From NCBI RefSeq assembly GCF_029436685.1, contig NZ_JAROCY010000002.1, positions 124,001-188,000 on the forward strand: DNA of 64,000 nucleotides, in the 5' to 3' direction. Below are positions 53,329 through 62,070 of the stretch, one piece after another; the first letter of the stretch is position 1, and each line of letters begins with the position of its first letter. Below the pieces are notes generated by a model. That model ran no database searches. It was given only the letters and a program-made list of their open reading frames with translations, and was not told where the DNA came from. This stretch comes from Novosphingobium cyanobacteriorum. Its GTDB lineage: Bacteria > Pseudomonadota > Alphaproteobacteria > Sphingomonadales > Sphingomonadaceae. The translations under genes were made by a program, and so were the position numbers.

Positions 53329-54684
53329 ATGAGCCCGAACGACGATCGCATTGCGCGCTGGCGTGCGCGGCGGGAGGCCGAGAAGACCTCGCGCGAGGCG
53401 CACCCGGACCTGCCGACCGACCTTGCCGTCATCGCCTCGCGGGCCGAGGCGCTGGGGCGGGGCGGTGAGGAAGATGCCGGGCCGATCCTTGTCCTGATCA
53501 CCGAGAGCCTGCGGCTGCTGCCGCGTGAATCGGTGGGCGACCGGCGCAAGATCTACGACGCGATCGCGCGTGGTATCGAAAAGGGCGTCGAGGAAGCAGG
53601 CGACCCGCAATCCGACTATGCCGAACTGCGGCGGCGCCAACTGCGCACGCTGATCCGCGTGGTGGAAGTGGATGCCCGGGCCGGCATGGACCCGGTGGCG
53701 GATGGATACCGGCCAAGCGGCTATGACGAGGCGCTGGGCGCGCTTGCCGAAAGCTATGCCAAGCGCAAGGCCCGGAGCGAAACACTGGCCCGCCGGTCGG
53801 CGATGGATGGCGGTGAAGCCTATGAGCTGACCGTGCCGGTGGAAGACGAGGGCGACCTGCTCTACTTGCGTGACCGGCTGGCGGTCATCGACGGTGCGCG
53901 CCGCTTTGCCGCCCATGACGCGCTGCTGCCGGGCCTGAGCGCGTGGCGCGCGCTGCTGCGCCTCCAGTTCGCATTCCTGCGCTCTGAAAGCCGGATCGCG
54001 CTGCTGTGGTCGTTCATCGGCCCCGCGATGCTGATCGCGATCCTTTCCGCCGGGTACTTCTTCCTGGGTGCGCGCAACATCCTGAACATGGACGTGCCAA
54101 CCTTTGCGATGATTGGCGGCACCACCTGGTATATGCTGCGCAACGCGATGTTCCGCACCAGCGCCGCATTCCACAGCAAGCGCGCACTGCTCAACTTCCG
54201 CCAGCTGACGCCAGTGATGACCGGCCTTTCGGCAGGTTTGATCTACATGTTCTCTTATATCTTCGTATTCCCGGTGCTGATCATCGGAGGGTACCTGCTG
54301 CACTTCTTCACGTTGCCGCATGATGTGATAGGCGTGGCGTTCTGGGTTGCCATCACCGGGATAACCGGGTTGGCGATCGGGGCGAACTTCGGCGTGATTT
54401 CCACGATCTGGCCGTTCTTCCGCAACCTGGGGCCGGTGATCCAGCGATCGATGATGGCGGTTTCCGGCACCTTCCTGGTTTCAGAGCAGCTGCCAGTTGA
54501 ACACCGCGATCTCATCCTGTGGTCGCCGCTGACGCACGCCGTGCAGCTTGTCCGCCAGTCCTATTTCGAAGGCTATGTGTCGGATGACGCGAACCCGGAA
54601 TACCTGTTCACCTGCATCGGAGTGCTGTGCGTGACGGCGGCCATCGGGCAGCGGCTGGTGCGCCACCGCACCTTCCCAGCATAG
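53329..54684 (+). CDS. KpsM-like ABC-2 permease with ~200-residue cytoplasmic N-terminus
   Basis: A 451-residue protein. The C-terminal ~250 residues are a KpsM/ABC-2-type permease with six helices (about 228-250, 262-280, 300-325, 335-358, 362-385, 425-442), including LLWSFIGPAMLIAILS and TPVMTGLSAGLIYMFSYIF. Family members are ~260 residues, so the first ~200 charged, helical residues (DRIARWRARREAEKTSREAH..., DRRKIYDAIARGIEKGVEEA) are extra and unrecognised. It would flip or push lipid-linked polysaccharide across the inner membrane. Next gene follows after ten bases. Confidence 0.85.
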   Translation: MSPNDDRIARWRARREAEKTSREAHPDLPTDLAVIASRAEALGRGGEEDAGPILVLITESLRLLPRESVGDRRKIYDAIARGIEKGVEEAGDPQSDYAELRRRQLRTLIRVVEVDARAGMDPVADGYRPSGYDEALGALAESYAKRKARSETLARRSAMDGGEAYELTVPVEDEGDLLYLRDRLAVIDGARRFAAHDALLPGLSAWRALLRLQFAFLRSESRIALLWSFIGPAMLIAILSAGYFFLGARNILNMDVPTFAMIGGTTWYMLRNAMFRTSAAFHSKRALLNFRQLTPVMTGLSAGLIYMFSYIFVFPVLIIGGYLLHFFTLPHDVIGVAFWVAITGITGLAIGANFGVISTIWPFFRNLGPVIQRSMMAVSGTFLVSEQLPVEHRDLILWSPLTHAVQLVRQSYFEGYVSDDANPEYLFTCIGVLCVTAAIGQRLVRHRTFPA

Positions 54685-54694
54685 GAGCCGGAGG

Positions 54695-55405
54695 ATGATC
54701 GATTTCTTCGGCGTATCTGACGAAGCGGACGTCTTCGGACAGACCGTGCAGCTGCTGGACCAACAGGATTTTCATCTGCCACCGGGGCGCTATGCGCTGC
54801 TCTCGCCCGTGCCGGAGTACAAGCGGCTGGTGATCGATCTTCTGGCGGGGATCCGCCCGCCCAAGCATGGCCAGATCGCAATCACCGGATCGATCTCGTG
54901 GCCGCTGGGCCGGCCATCGGTGATGCGCGGCCAGGTGAGTGGCCTGGACCTGATCACGATGGTGGCCGATCTTTATGGCGTTGATGCGGACCAGGCAGGC
55001 GATTTCGTGTCCTTGCTGGTTTCACGCCCTGATTTGATGGACACGCCGGTCGATTCCTGGCCGCCCTATGTGCGGTCGGAGTTCAACTTCGCGCTCGGGC
55101 TGGTTCCCGATTTCGATATCTACATCATCGATGCACCCGTGCCGTTCGAGCAGACCCGCTTTACCCGCATGTGGAAGGTGCTGTTCGAAGACCGGCTGGT
55201 GGGCAAGACGTTGATCCTCTCGTCCTACCGACCTAAGAATCTGCTCGACTATTGCGACAAGGGCCTCGTCTATACCGATGGCCGCTTCATCATCGAAACC
55301 GACCTCGAAGAATGCATAGAGCGCTATCCGGCCCGGCAGGCGCGCGAAGAACTTGGATTTGCGAACAATGCAGACAGCAGCAAATACTCCGAACTCGACT
55401 TCTGA
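54695..55405 (+). CDS. KpsT-like ABC protein with degenerate ATPase motifs
   Basis: A 236-residue protein that aligns along its length with KpsT (LLAGIRPPKHGQIAITG, SISWPLG, FNFALGLVPDFDIYIID, YCDKGLVYTDGRFI). Yet Walker A reads SPVPEYKRL (37-45), the LSGG signature region reads DSWPPYVRSEF (120-130), the Walker B end reads FDIYIIDAP with Ala for the catalytic Glu, and the switch His is Ser (LILSSYR, 173-179). ATP hydrolysis therefore looks impossible. A strong GGAGCCGGAGG lies just before the ATG, and the frame is intact, so it is a maintained pseudo-ATPase rather than a decaying gene. Confidence 0.8.
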   Translation: MIDFFGVSDEADVFGQTVQLLDQQDFHLPPGRYALLSPVPEYKRLVIDLLAGIRPPKHGQIAITGSISWPLGRPSVMRGQVSGLDLITMVADLYGVDADQAGDFVSLLVSRPDLMDTPVDSWPPYVRSEFNFALGLVPDFDIYIIDAPVPFEQTRFTRMWKVLFEDRLVGKTLILSSYRPKNLLDYCDKGLVYTDGRFIIETDLEECIERYPARQAREELGFANNADSSKYSELDF

Positions 55406-56618
55406 GGGCGGTGAGGCGACCGCAGCGGCGCCGGGCAACGGTGCACGCGGCGAAACCCCCGAGCAGGTGTCGGGCGCAGAACCCGAGCCGGCGACCGAGC
55501 GGGCAGAATCGCGCGCGCTGGTTCTTGCGCGCGATGTGCGGGAACGCACGCTGCGGCGCCAGCGGGTGCGGCGCGCGGTGTTCATCGGCGTGGTCTTCTC
55601 AACTCTGGCGGCTGTGCTGGCGTGGGGCCTGTGGCTGGCACCGCACCGCTATGCCGCGGAAACCCGTTTTTCGGTGCGTGGCACGGCGGTGACTGCGGTT
55701 TCGGGCGCGGCAAGCCTGCTGGGCGGCACCGGTGGCGGCCCGACCGCCGGATTTGTGGATGGGTTTGCAGTCAACGACTTCCTGAAATCGCGTGACTGCA
55801 TGAAGATGCTGGCGGCGAAGGTGGACCTGGCGGCGCTGCTCGATGTGGACCCGCAGGCGGGCGGTGATGCGCTGTACAAGGCCTATCGCAGCGCGGTTTC
55901 GACCAAGTTCAACATGATAGAGCAGGAAAACGTGCTGGTTGTCAGCGCCTTTTCCCCGCAGGCTTCGGAAAAGATCGCCACCAACCTGGTCGCGATGTCG
56001 CAGGACTTCGTGAACCGCATGGACGCACAGGGCGTGCAGAACATGCTGGACGTGGACGCGGCGCAACTGCGCAAGGCGGAGGACGAAGCGGCCAAGGCGA
56101 CCAATGCGGTGGCCAACTGGCGCGCATCCAACCGCAATCTGGACCCGGAGGCCGAAACCGCGCTGGTCATGACCATGATCGGGCAGATCGAGCAGGAGCT
56201 GAACACCGCCAAGATCAACTATGAAAAGATCAGGGCTTTCGGCAATCCGCAGCACCCGATGCTGGAAAGCGCGCAGATGCAGGTGGCGGCGCTGCAGCGC
56301 CAGCTGGACGCGGCGCGGGGACGGCTGACCAACGGCGTCAATTCGCAGGCCTCGCAGCTGCGCACCTATACCCAGCTGAAGGCGGCGGAGACGTTCGCCA
56401 TGAACAACCTCACCGCCGCGCGCGAGGCCTATCAGCGGGCCTATCTGGAAACCTCGCGCTTGCGTCGGTACCTCTCGGTGATCTCGCGCCCGGTGGCGCA
56501 GGACGTGCCAAGCACGCCGGACCTGTGGCTGCTGTTGCTGGAAGGATCGCTGGGCGGAATTCTGCTGGCGTTGGTGGTGATGGCGCTGCTCGATTTCCGG
56601 CGGCCAGCTTCGGACTGA
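55368..56618 (+). CDS. Capsule polysaccharide export inner-membrane protein (KpsE/Wzz-like)
   Basis: A ~416-residue PCP-type protein. A low-complexity N-terminus (about 1-60) precedes a membrane helix (about 69-91, AVFIGVVFSTLAAVLAWGLW), a large periplasmic coiled-coil region (LRKAEDEAAKATNAVANWRA, QMQVAALQRQLDAARGRL) and a C-terminal helix (about 385-408). It connects the inner-membrane transporter with the outer-membrane OPX. It overlaps the KpsT-like gene by 38 bases. ATG 55368 is chosen; TTG 55353 is possible. Confidence 0.87.
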   Translation: MQTAANTPNSTSEGGEATAAAPGNGARGETPEQVSGAEPEPATERAESRALVLARDVRERTLRRQRVRRAVFIGVVFSTLAAVLAWGLWLAPHRYAAETRFSVRGTAVTAVSGAASLLGGTGGGPTAGFVDGFAVNDFLKSRDCMKMLAAKVDLAALLDVDPQAGGDALYKAYRSAVSTKFNMIEQENVLVVSAFSPQASEKIATNLVAMSQDFVNRMDAQGVQNMLDVDAAQLRKAEDEAAKATNAVANWRASNRNLDPEAETALVMTMIGQIEQELNTAKINYEKIRAFGNPQHPMLESAQMQVAALQRQLDAARGRLTNGVNSQASQLRTYTQLKAAETFAMNNLTAAREAYQRAYLETSRLRRYLSVISRPVAQDVPSTPDLWLLLLEGSLGGILLALVVMALLDFRRPASD

Positions 56619-56713
56619 TGCAGTAAAATCCTGGCGATGCGGTGTTAGTGTCACCGCCTTGCCGGGATGGAACCCGGGGCCTGAGCCACGCGGGCCCATC
56701 TGGAGTAAGCGAT

Positions 56714-57556
56714 TTGGCAGCGGATTTTCAATCGACCACTTTGGTGTACGGCATCGGCGCGCCGCGCACGGGCACCAAGTGGATGTCGAAGTACTTCACG
56801 GATCACCCGCAGATCCTGATGTCGCCGATCCGCATCCTGCACTATTTCGATGCGAGGTACGAATGGCACCCGACGCTGGATTTCGACCAGCTTTACCGGG
56901 ACCGGCTGGCGACGATGGAGGCTAAGGGCGCCGAGAACGAGATGGTCGACGCGATCCGCGATCGCGTGCGGATGATCGAGGATCCGGCTGCATACATCGA
57001 GTATTTCCGCAAGCGCTGGACCGGCGAGCGGGCGGTGGCCGATATCACCCCGCGATACTGCGACCTGCCGGCCGAGGCCTTTGCCGAGATGGTTGGCAAG
57101 CATCCACAGGTGCGCTTCCTGTTCGTGATGCGCAACCCGATCGACCGGATGTGGTCTGGCGCAAGACTGGCCTGGACGCGCGATCGCAGCTATGACCTGT
57201 TCGAGCGGTTCGACCGGCAGATTTCCCCGAACAAGCGGGTGAACTGGGCCGATACCAATTACATGCGGACGATCAACCGGCTGGAAGCGTCGGTGCCGCG
57301 CGAGCTGATACGGTACTTCTTCTTCGAGACACTGTTCACCGAAAGCTCAGTGCGCGGGCTGTGTGATTTCGTTGGCGTGGACTATGTGCCGGCCGAAGTG
57401 GACGTGCCGCAGAACCGCAGCGATCCGCACCCGTTGGGCGAGGAGCGTCGGGTGCGCGCGGCACAGTACTTCAAGCCGCTGTTCGAGATCATGGCTGAAC
57501 GGTTCGGCGATGAATTCCCCAAGGCATGGGCCGAAGACCTGGCGCAGGCGGGCTGA
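56714..57556 (+). CDS. Sulfotransferase family protein
   Basis: A ~280-residue protein with a clean PAPS-binding P-loop, VYGIGAPRTGTKWMSKYF (11-28), and the 3'-phosphate-binding RNPIDRMWSGARLAW. Such proteins transfer sulfate from PAPS to sugars or lipids. The start is TTG 56714, eight bases after GGAG; no ATG fits. It lies directly after the export genes and is followed within four bases by the 815-residue gene, so it belongs to the cluster operon. Confidence 0.83.
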   Translation: MAADFQSTTLVYGIGAPRTGTKWMSKYFTDHPQILMSPIRILHYFDARYEWHPTLDFDQLYRDRLATMEAKGAENEMVDAIRDRVRMIEDPAAYIEYFRKRWTGERAVADITPRYCDLPAEAFAEMVGKHPQVRFLFVMRNPIDRMWSGARLAWTRDRSYDLFERFDRQISPNKRVNWADTNYMRTINRLEASVPRELIRYFFFETLFTESSVRGLCDFVGVDYVPAEVDVPQNRSDPHPLGEERRVRAAQYFKPLFEIMAERFGDEFPKAWAEDLAQAG

Positions 57557-57559
57557 CCG

Positions 57560-60007
57560 GTGGTGGACGCGGGGGGCAGCGACGCCAGGGCCGAAGTGCG
57601 CGAAAGCGGCGTGCGTGACATGCCGTTCGGCTTTGCCAGTGCGATGTCGATCGTCAGCGACGTGGATGCCGCGAACCAGCCGCTCTACGCTGCCTATGTT
57701 GGCCAGATCGTGGGGCGATACGGGCTGGATTTCGGCGATTCGTGCTGGTTGCGCTGGCACGGGGTGGAAGCGCGCAGTGGCGCGGTGTTGGCGCACAGCC
57801 TGGCTTTCTTCACCGACAGCTTCACCGACGGCAGCGAACGGCCTGCGGCGGAATTCCGGCAAGTGCGCACGCTGAACCACAATGTGAACGAATACCTTTC
57901 AGGCAACCTGGAGCATTTCCACTCCTACCTGCCTTATGGCCCACGCGTGGTGTGGATGCGCGCGATCGAGCGCGACGGGGACCGGCTGCGCGCGCCCGCT
58001 GCGCAGTATGCCCGCCGGGGCGCGTACCACTGCCGCGATTTCCAGGTGATGGCCGCGTGCCTGCGCCCGGCGGAGGGGCAGGCGCTTGACGGCGCGCGGG
58101 TTACACTGGTGGCGCGGACGCGGCGGCTTGAGCTTGCCCCGGCCGAGGTCGTGGTGGCGCGGCAGGATGCCGAGCAGCGCTTCTACACCGTGCCCGAGCG
58201 CGAGCGGTTCGCGTTGTCGGAGCTGGAGGCGGTGGAGATCGAGGGGTGCCCGGCAGACGCGGTGGGCTCGATCATGCTGCTCGACGGATATAGCGACATC
58301 GTGCTCGATCGGCTGCACCGGCTACGGCGCGATTACGGGATCAGCCCGTCGCTGGTGACTGAGCATTCTGGCGTTCATTTCCGCAGCGACGCGCGCGCCC
58401 TGGTGCAGGATCAGGAGATGGCCCGCTATCTGGAAGCGGATACGGGGGCGACCACCGGTGCCTTGAACGGCAGGTATCGCGCGGCTGACGGGCGGCTGGT
58501 GTTTTCGACCGAGGCGGACGTGGATGGCTCGTTTGGTCGCACGTTGCCTGAGGTGGTGCGCGATCTGGACGTGCGGTTCATGGTGCCGGTGGCGGGCGGC
58601 AGGGGTGATGGCTGGCCGCGTGACGAGGTAGTGGGGCCGCTGACCGCGCGCAACGGGGCCACCGTCTACCAGGCACGACGGACGATGCCGGCGCTCGATC
58701 CGGTGCAGTATCCGCATCTGAACTCCGGCCGGACCTGGCAGGACAGCTTCGCTGTACGGCTTTCGCAGGCGCTGGACGGGGCGGAAAGCGCGCCGGGCGA
58801 TTACTGGCCACTCTACACCCATCTGGGCGCGGTGCCGCAAGAGACACGGACCGCGTTGATGGCGGCGGAACCGGCCAACGTGCACGGCATTCCCTCACCC
58901 TATCTCGACGAGAGCGTGATCGGACGGCTTTCAGCCTCGGTGTTTGGAAAGGGCGAGGCCGGGGCGCGGATCTGGCTTGCTTCGGCGAGCATGGTCTATG
59001 ACCACGCGTTGATCCGCCAGTCGATCGAACGGCACGTGACGCGCAGTGGTGCCAACCGGATCGACATCGCCAGCTGGGACGATCCTGTCCTCGGGCGGCG
59101 GCTGCCGGTAGCGCCGACGCAGCTTTATGGCCAGACGTTCTACGTGGACGATGCGGCAGTGGCGGAAGTGCGGCTGGATGGCGTGGTGCTGGACCAGATC
59201 GTGCGCAACCGGCCGGATGAAACGGGCAGGCCTTCGGTGACGGTGGCCGCCTGCGGGGTCGAGGTCGCGGTGTTCCACCGGCTCGATCCTTTCGCCCGAT
59301 CGGCGGACGTGTGCGTGGATGGCGGGGCGTGGCGCTGGCTGGATGGTGATGAACCCATGGGCGAGCTGACCCTTGGCGCGGCTGGGCGCGCCGAGATGGT
59401 CATCCCGATGCATGGCTGGGCCCTGATGGGGGCCCAGTTGCTGCGCTACTCCCTGCTGCGCGATGCCGGGGTTCAGGCTGCGGTGGTACTGGAGACGCTG
59501 GACGGCGCACGTTTCCTGTTCGGTGACCTTGCTGTCGACGGGAGCCCAACCGCGTCGCGTGCGCTGACGCATCCGGCCGGCCTGCGCGAGATCGCGCCGT
59601 TCCATGACCTGGTGTGGCACGATGCAGCGAGCACCGCATTGCCCAGCCATCCGCTTCAATCCGTGCGGCTGATCGCAACGGGTGCGCCGGGTGCCGTGGT
59701 GCGCTTTGCCGATATGGCGCTGCTGCGGCCACAATCCCGAACCACCGTCGGGCGTGCGCCGGGCTGGGTGGTCGTGGGATCGCTGGGCGCGCGATGGAAG
59801 GATTGCGTGGTTCGCCTGCACCCTGTCGATGGTGCGGCGCAGGAAGCGTTGCCCGATCAGAACGGCTGGTTCTGCTTCACCGGCGTTCCCGATGGAATCT
59901 ATCGCCTCTGCGCTGTCGGTCCCACCGGAGAACGGGTGGACCGCCGTGGCGCGTTGATCGAGGTAGGCCGCGATGTGTTCGATCTGCTCCTCGACCGCGA
60001 GGCCTGA
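57560..60007 (+). CDS. Large protein of unknown function in the polysaccharide cluster
   Basis: An 815-residue protein I do not recognise. It has no signal peptide or membrane helix. Residues ~270-420 contain GISPSLVTEHSGVHFRSDAR, DYWPLYTHLGAVP and acidic/His clusters that could be a metal-dependent enzyme site (a deacetylase-like fold is conceivable). YDHALIRQSIERHV follows. The last ~250 residues look beta-rich, with a final SLGARWKDCVVRLHPVDGAA and GVPDGIYRLCAVGP reminiscent of a carbohydrate-binding or carboxypeptidase-regulatory-like domain. Two adjacent GTG codons (57560, 57563) are possible starts. Coupled tightly to the sulfotransferase. Confidence 0.65.
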   Translation: MVDAGGSDARAEVRESGVRDMPFGFASAMSIVSDVDAANQPLYAAYVGQIVGRYGLDFGDSCWLRWHGVEARSGAVLAHSLAFFTDSFTDGSERPAAEFRQVRTLNHNVNEYLSGNLEHFHSYLPYGPRVVWMRAIERDGDRLRAPAAQYARRGAYHCRDFQVMAACLRPAEGQALDGARVTLVARTRRLELAPAEVVVARQDAEQRFYTVPERERFALSELEAVEIEGCPADAVGSIMLLDGYSDIVLDRLHRLRRDYGISPSLVTEHSGVHFRSDARALVQDQEMARYLEADTGATTGALNGRYRAADGRLVFSTEADVDGSFGRTLPEVVRDLDVRFMVPVAGGRGDGWPRDEVVGPLTARNGATVYQARRTMPALDPVQYPHLNSGRTWQDSFAVRLSQALDGAESAPGDYWPLYTHLGAVPQETRTALMAAEPANVHGIPSPYLDESVIGRLSASVFGKGEAGARIWLASASMVYDHALIRQSIERHVTRSGANRIDIASWDDPVLGRRLPVAPTQLYGQTFYVDDAAVAEVRLDGVVLDQIVRNRPDETGRPSVTVAACGVEVAVFHRLDPFARSADVCVDGGAWRWLDGDEPMGELTLGAAGRAEMVIPMHGWALMGAQLLRYSLLRDAGVQAAVVLETLDGARFLFGDLAVDGSPTASRALTHPAGLREIAPFHDLVWHDAASTALPSHPLQSVRLIATGAPGAVVRFADMALLRPQSRTTVGRAPGWVVVGSLGARWKDCVVRLHPVDGAAQEALPDQNGWFCFTGVPDGIYRLCAVGPTGERVDRRGALIEVGRDVFDLLLDREA

Positions 60008-60086
60008 TCGGGATTCAGTGTTGGTTCAGCGCTCTTGGCGTGTCACTTGGCCGTTCGCGCTTCTGGGGACCGAATTTCTGGGGTGA

Positions 60087-61448
60087 ATGGTCATGGTACT
60101 GCCGATCAAGTTGACAATGCTGTTCCTTGCCGCCCCTGCGCTGGTGTTCGGTTCGCAGGCGATCCTGAAGAATGAAAAGGCGGGTATCGGCCCGGTTGCG
60201 CCAACCGCCAACGCGACGCAGGGTGGTTCGTGGACGCCTGCGGCCGACACCCGCTGTTCGATCGCATCGGAACTTGTCACCCAGGGCGGCCTTGCGCATG
60301 GTTCGCCGCTGCTCGGGCGGATCGAGGGCTTCGCCAAGGTGGCGGGTGTGACCGGCGGGCTGGGCAAGCGCGTGATCGAGGTGACCAGCGCCGACGATTT
60401 TGCGGGGCGTGGCCAGAATGGCGGCACATTGCGCGCGGCGTTGGCGCGGGCTGAGGCCGAAGGCGGCGGCTGGATCATCTTCTCGCCCGCGCTCGGCGCT
60501 TCCCCCCGGATCGAGCTGGCCAAGAGCCTGATCGTGCCGTCCAACGTGACCATCGACGGCGGCTGTTCCGGGGTGACGATCAGCTCATCCCCGCCGTTCA
60601 GCGTGCTGAAAGTGATGGGCCCGACGCGCAACGTGATGATCGCGCGGCTGAACCTGACGCAGCGCGATGCCGCAGGCGTGCGCGAAGGCGGCGATTGCGT
60701 GACCGTGGCGCGTGGCGCGGATGCGGTGTGGGTGGGCTTCAATGCGATGAGCGCCTGTTCCGACGGCATGGTGGATATCACGCAAGGGCTGGAAGACAGC
60801 GGGCCGACCCGCGCAACCGTGGCGTTCAACCGCTTCTTCGATCACGACAAGGACATGCTGATCGGATCGAACGAGTGCATCGAGAACCACCCCGGGGTCT
60901 GCGATGCGCCGGCGTCCCAGCCGTTCCGCTTCGATCGCGGCGTGCAGGTGACGATCCAGGGCAACCTGTTCGACGGCACTGCGCAACGCCATCCGCGGAT
61001 CAGCGGGCTGAGCTACGTCGATCTTTCAGGCAACGTGGTTTCGGCCAAGGGCAGGCTGCGCGACAACGGCAAGACCAGCGGCGTCTATGGCTCCTATGTC
61101 GGCGGTGGCGGACGCCTGCTGGCGCGCGACAACCTGTTCCTCGGGCTGGAAAGCGAGCGCCAGATGCGCGCCATCGTTTCGGCCGACATGGAAGAGCCGC
61201 GCGAGCGTGAGGATGGCAAGCGCAAGGGTGCGCTGGAAGGCAAGTCGATGATCGGCGTTGAGCGCAACGTGCTGGTCAACGCCGGGTTCGTCTTCAACAG
61301 CGCGGGCCAGCCCGAAGCGCCGCCCTATACGCTTTCGGCCGGTCCGCGCCTTACATCGGGCGATTGGAAGGGCTTTGCCGCGTGCATCGCCACGCGGGTT
61401 GGCCCCGGCGGATTGGCGGCGGTGAGCGCGAACCGCGCCTGCCCGTAG
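60087..61448 (+). CDS. Pectate-lyase-like right-handed beta-helix protein
   Basis: A ~453-residue exported protein with a signal peptide (KLTMLFLAAPALVFGSQA). The pattern GGLGKRVIEVTSADD, GTLRAALARAE, WIIFSPAL, IVPSNVTIDGG, then VAFNRFFDHDKDMLIGSN and QGNLFDGTAQRHPRISG matches polysaccharide lyase family 1 beta-helices. The PL1 catalytic Arg region (RHPRISG) and metal-binding Asp residues are plausible. In a polysaccharide cluster it may cleave the polymer to release or shorten chains. In-frame ATG 60093 is an alternative start. Convergent with bioD; stops are one base apart. Confidence 0.75.
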   Translation: MVMVLPIKLTMLFLAAPALVFGSQAILKNEKAGIGPVAPTANATQGGSWTPAADTRCSIASELVTQGGLAHGSPLLGRIEGFAKVAGVTGGLGKRVIEVTSADDFAGRGQNGGTLRAALARAEAEGGGWIIFSPALGASPRIELAKSLIVPSNVTIDGGCSGVTISSSPPFSVLKVMGPTRNVMIARLNLTQRDAAGVREGGDCVTVARGADAVWVGFNAMSACSDGMVDITQGLEDSGPTRATVAFNRFFDHDKDMLIGSNECIENHPGVCDAPASQPFRFDRGVQVTIQGNLFDGTAQRHPRISGLSYVDLSGNVVSAKGRLRDNGKTSGVYGSYVGGGGRLLARDNLFLGLESERQMRAIVSADMEEPREREDGKRKGALEGKSMIGVERNVLVNAGFVFNSAGQPEAPPYTLSAGPRLTSGDWKGFAACIATRVGPGGLAAVSANRACP

Positions 61449-61449
61449 C

Positions 61450-62070
61450 TCAGGCGAAGTCGGCGCGGTTGAAGTTGCTGCTGAACGCGGCGGCCAGAGA
61501 CCGGGCATCGAGCGAGGGCATCATCGGCAGGCGGCCAAGGCGGCGCACGTTGCCCATGGCGGCGATGGTCGCCTCGCTGTCTTCGTTGGCATCGCCCACG
61601 AATGCCACGCCATGGATGGAAACGCCCCGCGCGCGCAGCGCTTCGAACGTGAGCAGGCTGTGGTTGATCGTGCCCAGCGCGGTGCGCGCGACGACGATCA
61701 CGGGCAGGCCCCACCACGCGAAGACATCGGCATAGGTCGTGCTGCGGGTGATCGGCACCAGAGCGCCACCTGCGCCTTCCACCACCAGCGGTCGCTGCGG
61801 CGGCAGGGCCAGGCGCGCAGGTTCGATGGTCACTCCATCGATCTCGGCCGCGCGATGGGGCGAACAGGGCGTGTTGAGGAAATAGGCTTCCGGCAGGCTC
61901 TTTTCCGGCGCGATGCCGGCCAGGCGGACAACCGCGTCGCGGTCAGCGCCGTCCTCGATTCCCGATTGCACCGGCTTCCAGTAGAATGCGTCCAGCGCGC
62001 CGGTAAGCGCGGCCGAAAACACCGTCTTGCCGATTCCCGTATCGGTGCCGGTCACGACGAAAGCGGTCAT
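61450..62070 (-). CDS. bioD: Dethiobiotin synthetase
   Basis: A 206-residue ATP-dependent enzyme that closes the ureido ring of dethiobiotin from DAPA and CO2. TGTDTGIGKT (7-16) is the Walker A loop, with KPVQSG and VVEGAGGALVPI as the other substrate and Mg-binding segments. ATG 62070 overlaps the bioF stop (ATGA). It is the last gene of the bioB-bioF-bioD unit. Confidence 0.94.
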   Translation of the reverse strand: MTAFVVTGTDTGIGKTVFSAALTGALDAFYWKPVQSGIEDGADRDAVVRLAGIAPEKSLPEAYFLNTPCSPHRAAEIDGVTIEPARLALPPQRPLVVEGAGGALVPITRSTTYADVFAWWGLPVIVVARTALGTINHSLLTFEALRARGVSIHGVAFVGDANEDSEATIAAMGNVRRLGRLPMMPSLDARSLAAAFSSNFNRADFA

